A stretch of DNA of 64,000 nt from Bolinopsis microptera (taxonomy: Eukaryota > Ctenophora > Tentaculata > Lobata > Bolinopsidae), in contig NC_087073.1 of the NCBI RefSeq assembly GCF_026151205.1, positions 8,533,411 to 8,597,410 of the forward strand, written 5' to 3'. The number at the start of each line of letters is the position of its first letter. Position 1 is the first letter of the stretch. The notes under the pieces were generated by a model, which saw nothing but the letters and a program-made list of their open reading frames with translations, ran no database searches and was not told where the DNA came from. This document shows positions 53,199-64,000 of the stretch, piece after piece. The translations under genes and the position numbers were made by a program.

Positions 53199-54565
53199 GT
53201 GCTTCAATGTCAATTACAAGTTGAGGTTGGAAAGTGGACTTTGAGGGCAGCGTTAACAAGCTGCATCATTGATCATCCATTTCTTTTATGTACTTTTTGC
53301 CCAATCAAGGGGCTGGCAAGGCGATGTAATCATACAACTTTGCTAAGACTATGCTTGTTTTACAATGCATGTACAAATTTGTTTCTTTCACTTTTTTGAG
53401 ATGTTGTAAAAGTGTGCCACCGGTTTCTATAACCCCAAACAGACACAATCCTTTCCGCCCAAAACGGGTATTATTTATTAGTTTTCTAACAGTAACCAGC
53501 TGTCTCGCTCTTTTGGAATCCTTTTGTGTTACCCGATATTCGTGCGCTGCAGCCTGCTACTAGACATTAGGAACGGGTATTAGTTTCAACCCAAAATTTA
53601 TGTACATCTCAAGCTTTATTTTTTAGAGAAATTATGTTTGAATGTGATTTTATTGTGACAATTCGTGACTTTCTGATTGATATAATTATCTGGTTGTTTC
53701 ATAGTTACAAGTTTTTATGTGAATTGTAAATGCATCACATTTTTGATTCTGAGGTTGATTTAAAATTTGGTATTTATTTTTTATAATAAATCTACTGCTG
53801 CATATGATAAGAAAAAAATAGGACTTAATTTTGATCACGAAATTGTAAAACAATTTTACATACAATTATCATTATTCGCTGATTTATTGGTCAATCTGTG
53901 AAAAGATTAAAAACCTACTGTCGACTAAAATCACTGACTATTTAAGATTCAAATCTGAATGAATTCCAAACGTATAAAACAGTAAAAATGGTAAGTAAGA
54001 GTGATAAATAGTGGATTTTAGAGTTTTGATAGTATGAAAGGTTAAAATGAACTTTGTCAAAATGAAGGAATCTGTACTCCAGAAGCCTAGCCTTTAGGTT
54101 AGTTTCAAGGTTTTTTAGAGGAGACTATGGTCCATTGATCATGATTCAACTCTCCGAGTCTCTGTAAATGGGAGATAGTTCTGATAGGGGATCTAAACAT
54201 CTTCTTATCTGCTTAATTTGACATGACATATCGGACATTTTAGGATTCCCCGCTTTGAACAACAAATTGGATTATTTTTCTGTTTCCATACTCTGAAAGG
54301 GATTATTGAGGGGTAGAAATGCTGTAACGATGGTAACTATCACATTTACCATGGTGACTTGTGTGACTCTATCAGTTGGAGGTAGGATGGGCTAACAGAT
54401 AGTCTCTCAGATCTTCCTCGCAACAATCTCTCCAGTCCAGCACACTACTTACCTCATCCACTGCTATTCTAAATGCTCTTTCCCCTGTCCCTGTAAGTTT
54501 GATAATTTCTAAAACTAATAAAAACAAAACTTAAACTAGAATAATTGTAATTCAAATCAAAATAT
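53199..54565. other. AMT 3' UTR and convergent intergenic region
   Basis: AT-rich with no coding sequence. A candidate AATAAA for the transporter lies at 53785-53790. Transcription from the transporter and the peptidase converges here. Confidence 0.5.
53785..53790 (+). terminator. Candidate poly(A) signal of AMT
   Basis: AATAAA about 590 nt after the AMT stop codon; no nearer consensus signal was noticed. Confidence 0.4.
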
Positions 54566-54844
54566 GACCAGGACCAGGACCAGGACCAGGACCAGGACCA
54601 GGACCAGGACCAGGACCAGGACCAGGACCAGGACCAGGACCAGGACCAGGACCAGGACCAGGACCAGGACCAGGACCAGGACCAGGACCAGGACCAGGAC
54701 CAGGACCAGGACCAGGACCAGGACCAGGACCAGGACCAGGACCAGGACCAGGACCAGGACCAGGACCAGGACCAGGACCAGGACCAGGACCAGGACCAGG
54801 ACCAGGACCAGGACCAGGACCAGGACCAGGACCAGGACCAGGAC
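54566..54844. repeat. (GGACCA)n hexanucleotide repeat, about 46 copies
   Basis: A perfect hexamer array of about 279 bp, close behind the peptidase 3' end. Two long open frames through it are only Thr-Arg and Val-Leu dipeptide repeats. Confidence 0.98.
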
Positions 54845-54937
54845 TACATTCATAATAGGAGTCACTGAATCTACATCACTGAATCAGAATCACGAACATG
54901 AAGGCAGGCGTTTAATTTGATAAAGAATTCATGTAAA

Positions 54938-55081
54938 CTAACCCAATTTTTGTGACTCTAAGAAAGTGGTTGCCTCCTCAAGATCCTGTCTTGTTTTGAG
55001 GTTTCCCACCACTGTATGCAGAATGTTCCCGAAATTAAACTGCGTTTCTCCGTACAACTCGTAAAATGTGTCGTAGTTTTC
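54938..55081 (-). CDS. Aminopeptidase last exon
   Basis: Acceptor GAAATTCAG. It encodes FNFGNILHTVVGNLKTRQDL and ends ESQKLG, TAG, at the usual end of the ERAP1_C-like domain. Confidence 0.92.
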   Translation of the reverse strand, partial: ENYDTFYELYGETQFNFGNILHTVVGNLKTRQDLEEATTFLESQKLG

Positions 55082-58000
55082 CTGAATTTCAGATCTTTAA
55101 AAGTTAAAACCAATTAGGGATTGATGATATAACTACCAAGTGATTTATTTTATAAATCATAAACTCAAATCATTAATATTGTTTTAAAAGTATTTAGTTA
55201 CTTCATATACGTACCTTGAGGAATTTGAAAGCTGCGGCGGGATGATAACCGGAAACTGAATTAAGAATGTCGTATTTATTTTGCAGGGGCACCCAGTCGT
55301 ACTTCAGTGATCCTTGGGTTAGATCTTCGTTAACGCACAGAACCAGTTTTTAATCTTTAAAAGACTAATACTGAGTGCGAAACATTCTCTGATTATCAGT
55401 CTTATGACAGTTCACAGTGCATCAAAAACTTAACAGACTATATTAAACAAACCCTCCAATAGTCTAGTCACAGTTTCAGGGTTCTTTGTCGCACTCAAAC
55501 TCCTGTAGTACTCCTGATTGTGTGGATATGACGTACTTTCCAGCTTCTCCCACAACTTTTCCTCTTTTCCTAGTTCTGCTACTCCGTAAGTTAGAACAGC
55601 TGAGGTTACCTGTAGGAAACATTTTATAGAATCAAGGACGGAAGTGGACGTGTACATGCAGAATGTAGATATAAGAATCGCATTAACTGTGATTGCATAA
55701 AGCATTGTAAATAGCATTGTAAGTAAGTGGATTGATTAAATGCGTTTTTAAAAATAATTAAAAAGAATTGAAAGGCAAAATTAAAAAACATAAAACCAAT
55801 TAAAAAGATTAAAATAATTCATTGATAATGCATGCAGCAGAGGAAAACAAGAAATTAAAATAATTCATAGACAATGCAGACAAGTATTTTTCAGGCATGA
55901 AGAATCAAGAGACGACTGAACACTCAGTGTACTTGGTTGCTCCAAGCCTCTTTGTTTAATGAAATGGACGTTGCCTGGTAACTAGTGTCTTTTTCCCACG
56001 TTGCGAATTCTTCATCTGCTCTCTGAATAATTAGGAGATGTTAACTTCTGGAAGCACGTATAGTCATAATTAGGAGCATGGGATTGATTGTAGTCATGCT
56101 ACACATAAAAACGATGTATCTCGAGACGACTAGCTTGTGACTCAAGCGGGTCGCCTAACTCGAGCCTCGAGATACGTCGTTTTCATGTGTAGCATGACTA
56201 CCAGCAATCGTAATTATGCAAGCTTATTTATCTTGGGGCGACTGCGGCTACAAAACATCACGGCTGACTTGTCTATTTCTTTCAACGTCAGCTAACGCCA
56301 GCTATTGTGGAATGCAATGCCTGATACCATCTGATACCATCTGAATTGCATCGCAACCGGGAGTGCATTTCAAATCGCAGTTCATCCAGTTCATGATATC
56401 TCTTCCTGATACAACTCTTATCAGGAGCTACACTCCTCAGAACTCAAAAATCCCTGCTTAGCTGGAAGAATCACAAAGAGATCTCCTCTCTGTGATGACC
56501 CTGTTAAACCTTTAAAGCAAAACGAATCTCAACATAGGTGACAGGTAGGTACTAGATAGGTGGTATTGGTACTAAGTGAGGATTCAGTGGTGTCTCTTAA
56601 AAATGTGCTAAAGTACCATGCTATTGGATCGAACAGTGCGGTGCAACATGCAGCAAATATTTTCACTATACAACATAGACCACCTCGTCCTCGCCCTGAT
56701 ATGATGTGGCGGTAGGCGTAGTGGTACTGGGGGAAACGGACAACAAGTCCTTAGCGGTCTGGATACGTCTCTGTAGCGATATCAAATAAAAGTCAGGACA
56801 GTGCACATCGAATTCATATTGTGCAATGTGGAAAGAAATTAAGTGATGGGACGTTATGTAATATGACGTCAGGAAATATGACGTCACGTAATATTACGTC
56901 ACATGATATGATATCACGTGATATGACGTCACGTGATATTACGTCACATAATATTAATATGACGTCACATAATATAACGTCACGTGATATGGCGTGACGT
57001 GATCGTCATAGGTCGTGTTTCCCTTACCTGAACGGCTTCAGGGATTCGGTAGACAACACCGTAGTAAGACAACAGGTTGGACAGTAGACCACTGCTTATG
57101 GAGTCCGTCTGTTTCAGTACTGATGCTTTGGTTATCAGGTCTTTCATGTAACTGAAATAAAATCAGGTTTGCATCAAGACGAATTTACCGAATTCTTTGA
57201 TTTCACAGTACGGCCTATTTGTTCAGCAAATTTTTTACAAAAGTTGCCCACTACATCTAAACATCTAAACAGTATACCCACGTATTAAATAAAGGTTTGG
57301 TTCGGTTTGAGAGACTTTCAGCGATAGAGCTGATTTTGGAGAGCGCCTGGTCCCACACCATATAGGACGTTTCTTTTGGTAGATATCTGAACAGGATAGC
57401 TGAGTAATGATATCGTGCAAAGCACATGTATATGCTTTGCATTACAAGTCCATAGTAGACTATTTGAAATAGACGGTAATAGGTAGCACTGTCACCGCTC
57501 AATCAGGACAATTACTTTTGACGGCCTAAACGGAGAAATTTACGGGATCCTAACTTGCAGACGAGTACCTGTGCAGAGAACTGAGAGTTAGAACTGATGC
57601 TCATAATACTCATAATTTTACACGTACCTGATCATGTTCATAGCGTAACTCATTGGACACTTGTTAACCGTTGCCATGGTAATAACGTCTGATACCAATC
57701 CTGCCCTGTCGTCCTCTGTGAAATATCTCTCATGATCCGCCTCTAGCTGCTCCGCTATACCTCTGGTTATTGCAGGGAAGATTATAAAGGGGCGCTTGCA
57801 CTGCTTATTTGGTAAAACGTAGAGAAATAGTGTCCAACTTTTAGGATATCTCAATCATAATGACAAGTTTTTAAGATATCTCAATTATATTGCGACAAGT
57901 TATTATTATTATTTATTAAGAGTCTAGCCAATATTAAGTTGCTCACTAGACAATATGTGCCATTTTGATTTAAAGCAATTCCTGATCGGCATAATTTTGT

Positions 58001-61000
58001 TGTCGACAATCGACATTTTGTCTCCCTATGCAAATGGTAACGTTTTTTTCACGTACTATGACTATTGACTATTGACTATGAACTTCTAAGGCATCTTTAA
58101 ATTCACAGAGAATAAAATCAACTACTGAAACATCGGAATTAAATATATTTCTAACTATATAACTAGTATAATTAAGAGTTATGTGACGTAAAACTTCAAC
58201 TCACGTAATAGATTGAAGATCGTAGTTGACCCTGATGAACATGGTGGAGTTGATGTTGAGCTTTATGAAACCTGGATCGTAGTTAAACGATACTATCTTC
58301 GTCCCACCATTCATCATAAACTTGTAAACTTTCCTTCGCTCCGTTCGTAATGTTATCATTACCTGCGGGTTTATAAGTGATATATTCTTGAAGGAATAAG
58401 ATTTCTTTGTAGAGGTCAGACCATGCATTGATCACGTGCATTTGTTTAGTATCTTGACTCTTTCAACTCCAAACAATCAGAGTACGGTTTGTGGTTTTCA
58501 TTTAGAAAATCTCTACCACGTACACGGTTTGTGGTTTTTAATAATTGTGTTAGAATAATGTAGCAAATTCTATATCCACACATGGTTTTCAACGTCATGC
58601 ATTCATGAGTACGGCTGGTGGTGATAAGTCATTATCATAAAATGATTTGGCAAGTCCGTCCCTCAATACATGGTTTTCAATGTCATGCATGATTGAGTAC
58701 GATTTGTGGTTCGTAATAATTGCGGTAGAATAATGTAGCAAATTCTACTGCTTCAAATGGCTTTTGATGCCATGCATTGAGAACGGTTGTGGTTTTCAAT
58801 CATTGTCACTAAACTAATGTAACAAATTCTACATTCTTCCGACTTCCTTACGTGTTTTTCAATGTCATACATCATATCATGGGTATATATTATATATCAT
58901 ATACTTGGCTAGTATATATGAAACATTTGATATGGAGTTGTAGAGGGAGTTATGTGCCTCGCCGGGCTAAAGTAGTGGATGACCTTGCTGTACGGCAAGT
59001 TAAACAAGGATCTGAAACTACTAGGTTCCGTACAGACTCAACTCTGCACCCGTGTCAATATGTTCATTATATGCAAGCCTCTTGATTTATACCCTATGAT
59101 ATATATATACCCTATATGATATATTGCAGAGCTTGCACGCCATTTTGTTTTCATAATTCATTTGAGGTTAATTGTTGGTGTAATATGCTAAATTTATTTA
59201 AGTCGACAACTTCTACACTGGCTTTGTAGGTTGAGTGTTTGTGAGCTGTTTCTCCAGATCCCCCAAAATTTAGTTATCGTCCCAGTTTAACTTCAGTTGT
59301 ATCATCACTCACTTTTTAATAACATTGCATTACCACATATAACTTAATCTTGCTTACCGGCCACCTTTTCATGACTGTCTTGTTATCTTTAAAGTTAGGT
59401 TTGTTGATAAATCGATACTGAGAAAGTCTGTATTTACGATTGTTCAGTTTTGTCACGCTCACTACAGGATATCCTGTCTTCGTCAGCCACGATCGCATAA
59501 AATCTGAGATCTTCACGTTTCTGTAAACGGGTCCTGGACATTGCACAAGTTAAATATAATAAACTATCACACCTCATAACGCATTTTGTGACGTAATTTC
59601 AGTAATTTTTGACGTCATATAGCAGCTTACACTTGTTAGCTACCTGTAGTGTCCATGGTTTTCAGAAAGTCCTCTAAGCTAGCTGATCCATATTGAAACT
59701 CTCTGACGTATTTACCGACCCCCGCTCTGAATCGGTCGTCTCCTATTGCTGATCTAGATAAAAATCAGGATCACATCTAACGTCCTACCTAATTGTTAAT
59801 TTGCTTACCATCGTCTTATTTACGAATTGTCGCCTCAGTAAGTGAATACTGATCGTTACTGTGATAATTATTAATTAGTTATAGTTACCTAAGCATATCG
59901 AGAAGAGCGGCTGATTTTGAATAGCTGATAGCATCGAAGGCAGCAGCAGCCTCGGCAGGATCAGAAATGTTCATGGCAACGGGGTGAGTGTTGACGACAC
60001 TATCGTAGTCTAGAGCCGGGTATCTGGATACTTGTAGCAGAGAGTTCTTTATATCCGACACTGTCGCGTGGGTGTTCTGAAAACGTGGCTTTTTAAAATT
60101 TGTATACTTTGAAAATGATTACACATTTTTGAATTCAAGGTATTACCAGCTCATATCTAAAAGTTTACATTAAAACAATTGTAGGCACGACCCACGTAGA
60201 CCAGAAAACACGTTTATTGACCAACATTTTTGCTCTTAGAATTAAAAATTAACGTCGAGATGCTTGGCGACAAAAACAAGTTCCGCGGCAAATCTTAAAT
60301 CGGACAGTTCTACTTCTAGAACACGGTAGGTTATAAAACATGAAGATATTTAGGAGACACGGCAATTGCATGGTCAGGGTGTTAGTTAGTTAATAAAAAT
60401 CTAACATGAAGTTGAGTTGGGCAAACTTGTTAGCTCGTTTACTGCCGAAGACGTGTTGACTGACGTTTCCAAGCGCTTTACTGCATTAGAGTTAAAGACC
60501 TCTAAGTTAAGAAGTGGCCCGCTTTTAAAGCTGGACCACTTGGCAGCATCTCAAATCTTCAGCTAAAATCTACAATTTCTTGCTTCATTCCCTAGAAATT
60601 CTTGTTTGTTTTCTTGTTGCCGGCGTCTTTATACATATTGGTGTCTTTGTAGATGTTGTTGACATTTGTGATCAAGCGAGGTGACCAATTCAGACTCGAG
60701 TTTTCCTTAGATTTCATAACTCAAGTCATAGCATAGTCATACTGTCATCTTTGGTGTTGACTGTTTAATGTTACTTAGGTTACTGTCCGTTACCATTATT
60801 ACTTATCATTGCCGTTACATAGGTTACCAAAAGTTACTATAAATAATATAAACTATAAACTATAAGTTACCTTGGTAATGAGCTGCTCAATCGCTGGGTA
60901 CATAAGCATGTTCGCAGCCCCTTCTTTCAACCACAGGTTATTCCATGAAGTTATAGAGACCAGATCTCCAAACCACATGTGTGCTACCTCGTGTGCTAGA

Positions 61001-63873
61001 ATAGCCCTGTTTATGGGGTACAGAGTTAACCATGATTAGCAAAAAATATAGATAAGATTCGTGGTGTGTATTCGCTGGTCATACGTGAATATATAAAACG
61101 TCTTCAAGATTCAACGATTTATTAAATAACAATACGTGAATAATTATCATTAATAATAAACCCTGCAGACCTGGTAAGGATGATTGATTCAGGGGGAGTA
61201 TCATTATCTGTGTAGAACATGTCCTCCCTGATCGTTATCAAACCCCAGTTCTCCATCCCACCAATAGCAAAGTCAGGCAGCGGCACCACATCCAGCTTGG
61301 GGAGTGGGAACACACGGCCCAGGTAATTCTCGAAAAACTCCACGGACTGCGGGGAAACAAGTCACGTGTTGTGACGTCACCTCATGTGGTGTGACGTCAC
61401 CTCATGTGGTGTGACGTAACTTCACGTGGTGAGACGTCACCTCATGTGGTGTGACGTCACTTTATGTGGTGTGACGTCACTTTATGTGGTGTGACGTCAT
61501 CAAACAATAAGCGTGGGTGTCGAGAACATGATCCCGTAGTACTAGGATACACGATGATCAACTATTTTTTCAGCCACTGTTGGCCTCGTAAGATCATTAG
61601 GAAATCCTGTAATTATCCCGTAACTACTACCATAGTAACCGTAGGAAAACCGAAGTAAAATATGGATAATATGTAGATGGAGTTCGAGCAAGTTCCCGCA
61701 AAACTCACTACACCAAGCAGCGAATGGTGCTCTCCAAATTGTTCCCTGGAATTTAAATTAGAAATAATGAGCCGCGGTCGCTGGGTCCTGCAATGAGGGA
61801 GAGTTTAGATCTGGGACACTTCCGCTAATACCTTAATCGGTAATCCCCAACCACTCCACAGCGCCTACCGATTTCACCAAGCTCCCCCTTGCTAAATATG
61901 CTTTTTAGATTCCAGGCGTATTTTCTGGTAACCGTCGACCTGGCTCCAGCTAACCTCCACAGATTCCCCCCTCGACAAATGCGGTAGATTTGTCTCTGGT
62001 AGACGATTGTTTAACATTTTTGTGGGTTAGACTCGCACCCTTATATCCGTGTGTTCCGTAACGGTCGTGTTTTTATGACTTTGAGTAGGTTATGTGTTTG
62101 TAGTGGGCCTGATTTTTAATGAGCTACTCGACTGTTTGTTGTGTGTTTGTAGTTTAGTGGCTCTGATGGACTGTAAATTTAGCTGAGTGTTTGTTTATGG
62201 ACATTTGTTGAAGTAAGCCCTGATAGCATGTTTGAAAAAGTTTAACGATCCAGTCAATTCATCAGATTTCAGTAAATTAAACCACACGTGTAGATCAATC
62301 AAATCTGATTTGCGAAAATATTCACCATCTTATTCGTGGATCAGATTCATCGAACTGATCATAACAGCGATTCGGTTATACTTTTATAGTTTTTGACTGC
62401 TTGTTCGTTTTAATGGTTGTTTATTCGAATCTGCTTATCAGTTAGAATAGTTGATGGTTTAACAAACATGCTATCACAGACAAAATAAAGTGAAGTTATA
62501 CACCACAATACACAAAATCACGCGATATCACATGTTATAATGTTATATCCTAACCTGCCTGACAGTTTCGATGCCAGTTTTAGTTGCTTGTCTCTTGCCA
62601 GGTCTGTTGTAAACACTTATTGCAACTCCTCTGTTCGTCCTGACGGTCGTTTCCTCCAAATCAGACATCACAAACGCCACCAAATACGTGCTGAGAGGCA
62701 AAGGTCTTATAACAATTCAACAACCAGCGACCTAAAAGCCACCATTGGATCCATTGGTTTCGCTGATGGATTCCAAATGACGCCATTATGAATCCACTGC
62801 GGTTTGAGAACCAATGCGCTTAGCGGCGCGAAATGGGGAATTCCGGAAGATTTTTGTCCACCCAGATTGGTCAAAGAAATTGAACTATTAATACTTAACT
62901 ATTGATGTTACATTCCACATCTCCCAGTAAATCTTCCCACGGTGGTTAAACAATCATGGAATGTTTTGATAAATTAACTATTTGTTTCCCTTCCTTAACT
63001 AAATATTGAGTTTGTTCGTATGATCAGTAAGTTTCTTGTTAATTTTTTTTATTACACAACCTTAACTAAACATGGGAAAATATTGAACAAAACATCGGAA
63101 GTCACGAAATAAGTTCATTTTAGGCCGCACGTTTTTGTTAAAAACGATAGACATTTATTTTTTCTGGATCATACAATTATTGATTGAGGAGCACTACCGA
63201 GTAACGCCTTAAAATCGTATTATATTGTCAACAGTTTGAGAGTGCCCCCTAAGTTCACTTAAAAGTTAATTGATCAATAAATTATTCATTAAGATTCTTA
63301 AAATTCCTGCGCCTCATAACTTGGCCCACACCCTGTACCTCATAGCTGGGGTAGGTAGGAATTCTGATCGGATAGTCGCACTCCTGACAACTCTGTCGTT
63401 ACTCTTCGGCATGTTCGATATTACTCTGAACTTCGTAGGGTGGTCCACCATTACCGTGAACCTGACGCAGAGAGAACGTCAACGACCTAATAGCACTAAT
63501 AGCCCTTCAAGGCGCATCATTTAAAGAACACAAACTTCGACTTATTCTCGTGGAAGTTTTAGTTTAATTTGGGTTAAATTTGAAATTAATTTCGGGCTTA
63601 CAAATGTCGTATCACAAGGTCTTCAGCTGAATAATCAGTATTGAAACCCACTTAATCAGTATCGTAAAATTCTCCTTCATATATCCGGTGCACATCTCGC
63701 CATGTAACATATTATATATATATATAAAAATACATGACTCACTCAGATTTCAGCTGGGGTTGGTCGAAGCAGGGGAAGGCCTTCCTTGCGTGGGTTGGTT
63801 CAAAGTGTGTAGCTACTATAGGGTGTACTTCACCGTCCTCTGTCTTGTATTCTGTCAGATATATCCCGTTCAG
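54938..63873 (-). CDS. M1 zinc aminopeptidase (aminopeptidase N-like), 5' part outside window
   Basis: Sixteen exons (63743-63873, 63339-63461, 62555-62690, 61171-61346, 60871-61006, 59889-60076, 59644-59753, 59358-59533, 58205-58362, 57628-57762, 57282-57386, 57028-57151, 56684-56770, 55453-55609, 55215-55324, 54938-55081) join in phase to 731 codons plus stop. The enzyme removes N-terminal residues from peptides. Seen in order: FEPTHARKAFPCFDQP, the substrate-binding exopeptidase motif GGMENWG, zinc site HEVAH followed 18 residues on by Glu in LWLKE, the catalytic Tyr in FDAISY, and the helical C-terminal domain (ERAP1_C-like) with MFIRVNYD. All catalytic residues are present. The N-terminal 100-200 residues, and any membrane anchor or signal peptide, are beyond the window edge, so the subtype is open. 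Confidence 0.93.
55215..55324 (-). CDS. Aminopeptidase exon, helical domain
   Basis: Donor AAG|GTACGT. The acceptor GTTAACGAAG is pyrimidine-poor but is the only one keeping phase. It encodes YDWVPLQNKYDILNSVSGYH. Confidence 0.8.
55453..55609 (-). CDS. Aminopeptidase exon, helical domain
   Basis: Acceptor GTTTCCTACAG, donor GAGG|GTTTGT. It encodes SAVLTYGVAELGKEEKLWEK, corresponding to the VYxxGV-x-EWxFLW region of the family. Confidence 0.9.
55610..56683 (-). other. Aminopeptidase intron with a 110-bp palindrome
   Basis: About 1.1 kb intron. Apart from the 56091-56200 palindrome nothing was recognised. Confidence 0.6.
56091..56200. mobile_element. 110-bp palindromic MITE-like element
   Basis: Inverted ends of about 35 bp, starting TAGTCATGCTACACAT and ending with the complement, around a core containing CTCGAG at both stem tips. 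The terminal TA may be a target duplication. There is no coding capacity. Confidence 0.7.
56684..56770 (-). CDS. Aminopeptidase exon, Ser/Thr-rich
   Basis: Acceptor TCGCTACAG. It encodes RRIQTAKDLLSVSPSTTTPT and nine more residues. The donor GAG|GTGGTC was picked because it restores phase; the segment is poorly conserved, so its 3' limit is uncertain. Confidence 0.65.
56864..57003. repeat. Irregular TGACGTCA/CACGTG array
   Basis: Alternating ATATGACGTCAC and ATATTACGTCAC words with CACGTGATAT. TGACGTCA is exact at 56864, 56879, 56924 and 56960. It lies in the intron next to the 57028-57151 exon of the aminopeptidase. Confidence 0.9.
57028..57151 (-). CDS. Aminopeptidase exon, helical domain
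   Basis: Acceptor TTATTTCAG, donor CAG|GTAAGG. It encodes YMKDLITKASVL and LLSNLLSYYGVV. Confidence 0.88.
57282..57386 (-). CDS. Aminopeptidase exon, helical domain
   Basis: Acceptor CTGTTCAG, donor TAC|GTGGGT chosen for phase. It encodes YLPKETSYMVWDQALSKISS. Confidence 0.88.
57628..57762 (-). CDS. Aminopeptidase exon, start of helical domain
   Basis: Acceptor AATAACCAG, donor TCAG|GTACGT. It encodes QLEADHERYFTEDDRAGLVS and an Ala/Met-rich helix, matching the conserved DRA motif. Confidence 0.92.
58205..58362 (-). CDS. Aminopeptidase exon, beta domain
   Basis: Acceptor AACCCGCAG, donor TTAC|GTGAGT. It encodes INSTMFIRVNYD, matching the G-x-Y-R-V-N-Y-D element of the family. Confidence 0.9.
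58480..58870. repeat. Degenerate tandem repeat, about 100-150 bp unit
   Basis: Words such as ACGGTTTGTGGTTTTCA, AATGTAGCAAATTCTA and TTTTCAATGTCATGCAT recur in the same order about three to four times in an aminopeptidase intron. Copies are clearly diverged. Confidence 0.7.
59358..59533 (-). CDS. Aminopeptidase exon
   Basis: Acceptor AATGTCCAG, donor CCG|GTAAGC. It encodes MRSWLTKTGYPVVSV, the conserved GYPVV segment, and QYRFINKP. Confidence 0.94.
59644..59753 (-). CDS. Aminopeptidase exon
   Basis: Acceptor TTTATCTAG, donor ACAG|GTAGCT. It encodes GDDRFRAGVGKYVREFQYGS and LEDFLKTM, the familiar M1 helix pair. Confidence 0.93.
59889..60076 (-). CDS. Aminopeptidase exon with catalytic Tyr
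   Basis: Acceptor TTTTCAG, donor TTAG|GTAACT. It encodes NTHPVAMNISDP and AFDAISYSKSAALLDML. The usual KGA after ISY is KSA here. Confidence 0.95.
60077..60870 (-). other. Aminopeptidase intron
   Basis: About 0.8 kb with no recognised gene or repeat. Confidence 0.6.
60871..61006 (-). CDS. Aminopeptidase exon with zinc-binding HEVAH
   Basis: Acceptor CCATAAACAG, donor AAG|GTAACT. It encodes ILAHEVAHMWFGDLVSI and NNLWLKEGAA: two His ligands, catalytic Glu and the third zinc ligand Glu 18 residues after HEVAH. Confidence 0.97.
61171..61346 (-). CDS. Aminopeptidase exon with GGMENWG
   Basis: Acceptor TTCCCCGCAG, donor CCAG|GTCTGC. It encodes FPLPKLDVVPLPDFAIGGME and NWGLITIRED. GGMEN replaces the more common GAMEN; the glutamate that binds the substrate amino group is kept. 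Confidence 0.96.
61347..62554 (-). other. Aminopeptidase intron with TGACGTCA array
   Basis: A 1.2-kb intron; besides the 20-bp array at its 3' end nothing was recognised. Confidence 0.6.
61361..61500. repeat. 20-bp tandem repeat containing TGACGTCA, seven units
   Basis: Units of CTCATGTGGTGTGACGTCAC. Five of seven keep an exact TGACGTCA, the palindromic CRE/ATF site. The array sits in an aminopeptidase intron, beginning about 15 nt from the GGMENWG exon. Confidence 0.95.
62555..62690 (-). CDS. Aminopeptidase exon, STYLVAF segment
   Basis: Acceptor GCCTCTCAG, donor CAG|GTTAGG. It encodes TYLVAFVMSDLEE and VAISVYNRPGK, continuing the canonical M1 order. Confidence 0.93.
63339..63461 (-). CDS. 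Aminopeptidase exon, SNMP segment
   Basis: Acceptor CTGCGTCAG, donor GAG|GTACAG. It encodes FTVMVDHPTKFRVISNMPKS and FLPTPAM. Confidence 0.9.
63743..63873 (-). CDS. Aminopeptidase exon (first in window)
   Basis: Acceptor GTCTCTCAG, donor GA|GTGAGT. It encodes GIYLTEYK and THFEPTHARKAFPCFDQPQL, the conserved end of the N-terminal beta domain. Confidence 0.93.
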
Positions 63874-64000
63874 CTGAGAGACATGGGACATTGATTACAT
63901 GGTTAGTATAATGCCTGATAATTGCTAACATTTTGCCTTTAATTTTTTGTAATTAAATCTCAATCGAACTTCCGAATCAGGAGTGCTCTTTATCAATCAC

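Noticed and set aside
54557-54920. Thr-Arg and Val-Leu dipeptide-repeat proteins
   Set aside because: Pure product of the GGACCA array; no promoter, splice or homology support.

Overview
The window is nuclear DNA of an invertebrate animal. Genes are split by GT-AG introns, there is a tRNA gene, and much of the non-coding sequence is repeats and transposon remnants. An AMT-type ammonium transporter (vertebrates keep only the Rh branch), a NUAK-type kinase, a CR1/L2-like retrotransposon and a Penelope-like reverse transcriptase suggest a cnidarian, mollusc or similar invertebrate. The species cannot be fixed from the sequence.

Layout. (1) About 0.65-6.2 kb: an apparently intact CR1/L2-group non-LTR retrotransposon with two open frames joined by an ATGA stop-start overlap. 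ORF1 reads as PHD finger, coiled coil, AlkB-like 2OG-Fe(II) dioxygenase, then SGNH esterase. ORF2 reads as PHD-like finger, APE endonuclease, then reverse transcriptase. (2) 6.2-13 kb: no host gene seen; a 497-bp hAT-type MITE and a 3.16-kb element built around 2 kb of TCC-rich polypyrimidine DNA. (3) 13.0-33.8 kb, plus strand: a NUAK-family Ser/Thr kinase in eight coding exons (819 codons). Its introns hold a 1.4-kb near-perfect hairpin, long complementary (CT)n and (AG)n tracts, tandem repeats and a Tc1/mariner-like MITE. (4) 33.8-44.9 kb: small DNA elements, GC-rich hairpins, a Penelope-like reverse transcriptase fragment on the minus strand, a 53-bp hAT relic and one doubtful orphan exon. 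(5) 44.9-53.2 kb, plus strand: an AMT ammonium transporter in eleven exons (489 codons). A tRNA-Lys(UUU) lies antisense in intron 2 and a 2.8-kb nested fold-back element fills intron 4. (6) 54.9 kb to beyond 63.9 kb, minus strand: an M1 zinc aminopeptidase. Sixteen 3' exons are visible (731 codons); the 5' end lies outside the window. Two of its introns carry arrays of the palindrome TGACGTCA.

The three host genes are unrelated housekeeping or signalling genes, not a pathway: an LKB1-type kinase target, an ammonium channel and a peptidase. For all three, the exon joins were chosen by GT-AG sites, reading phase and family conservation, and each set sums to a whole number of codons. The most unusual item is the retrotransposon ORF1 protein, where an AlkB-like oxygenase with all its expected Fe(II) and 2-oxoglutarate residues sits between the PHD and esterase domains known from CR1-like elements.
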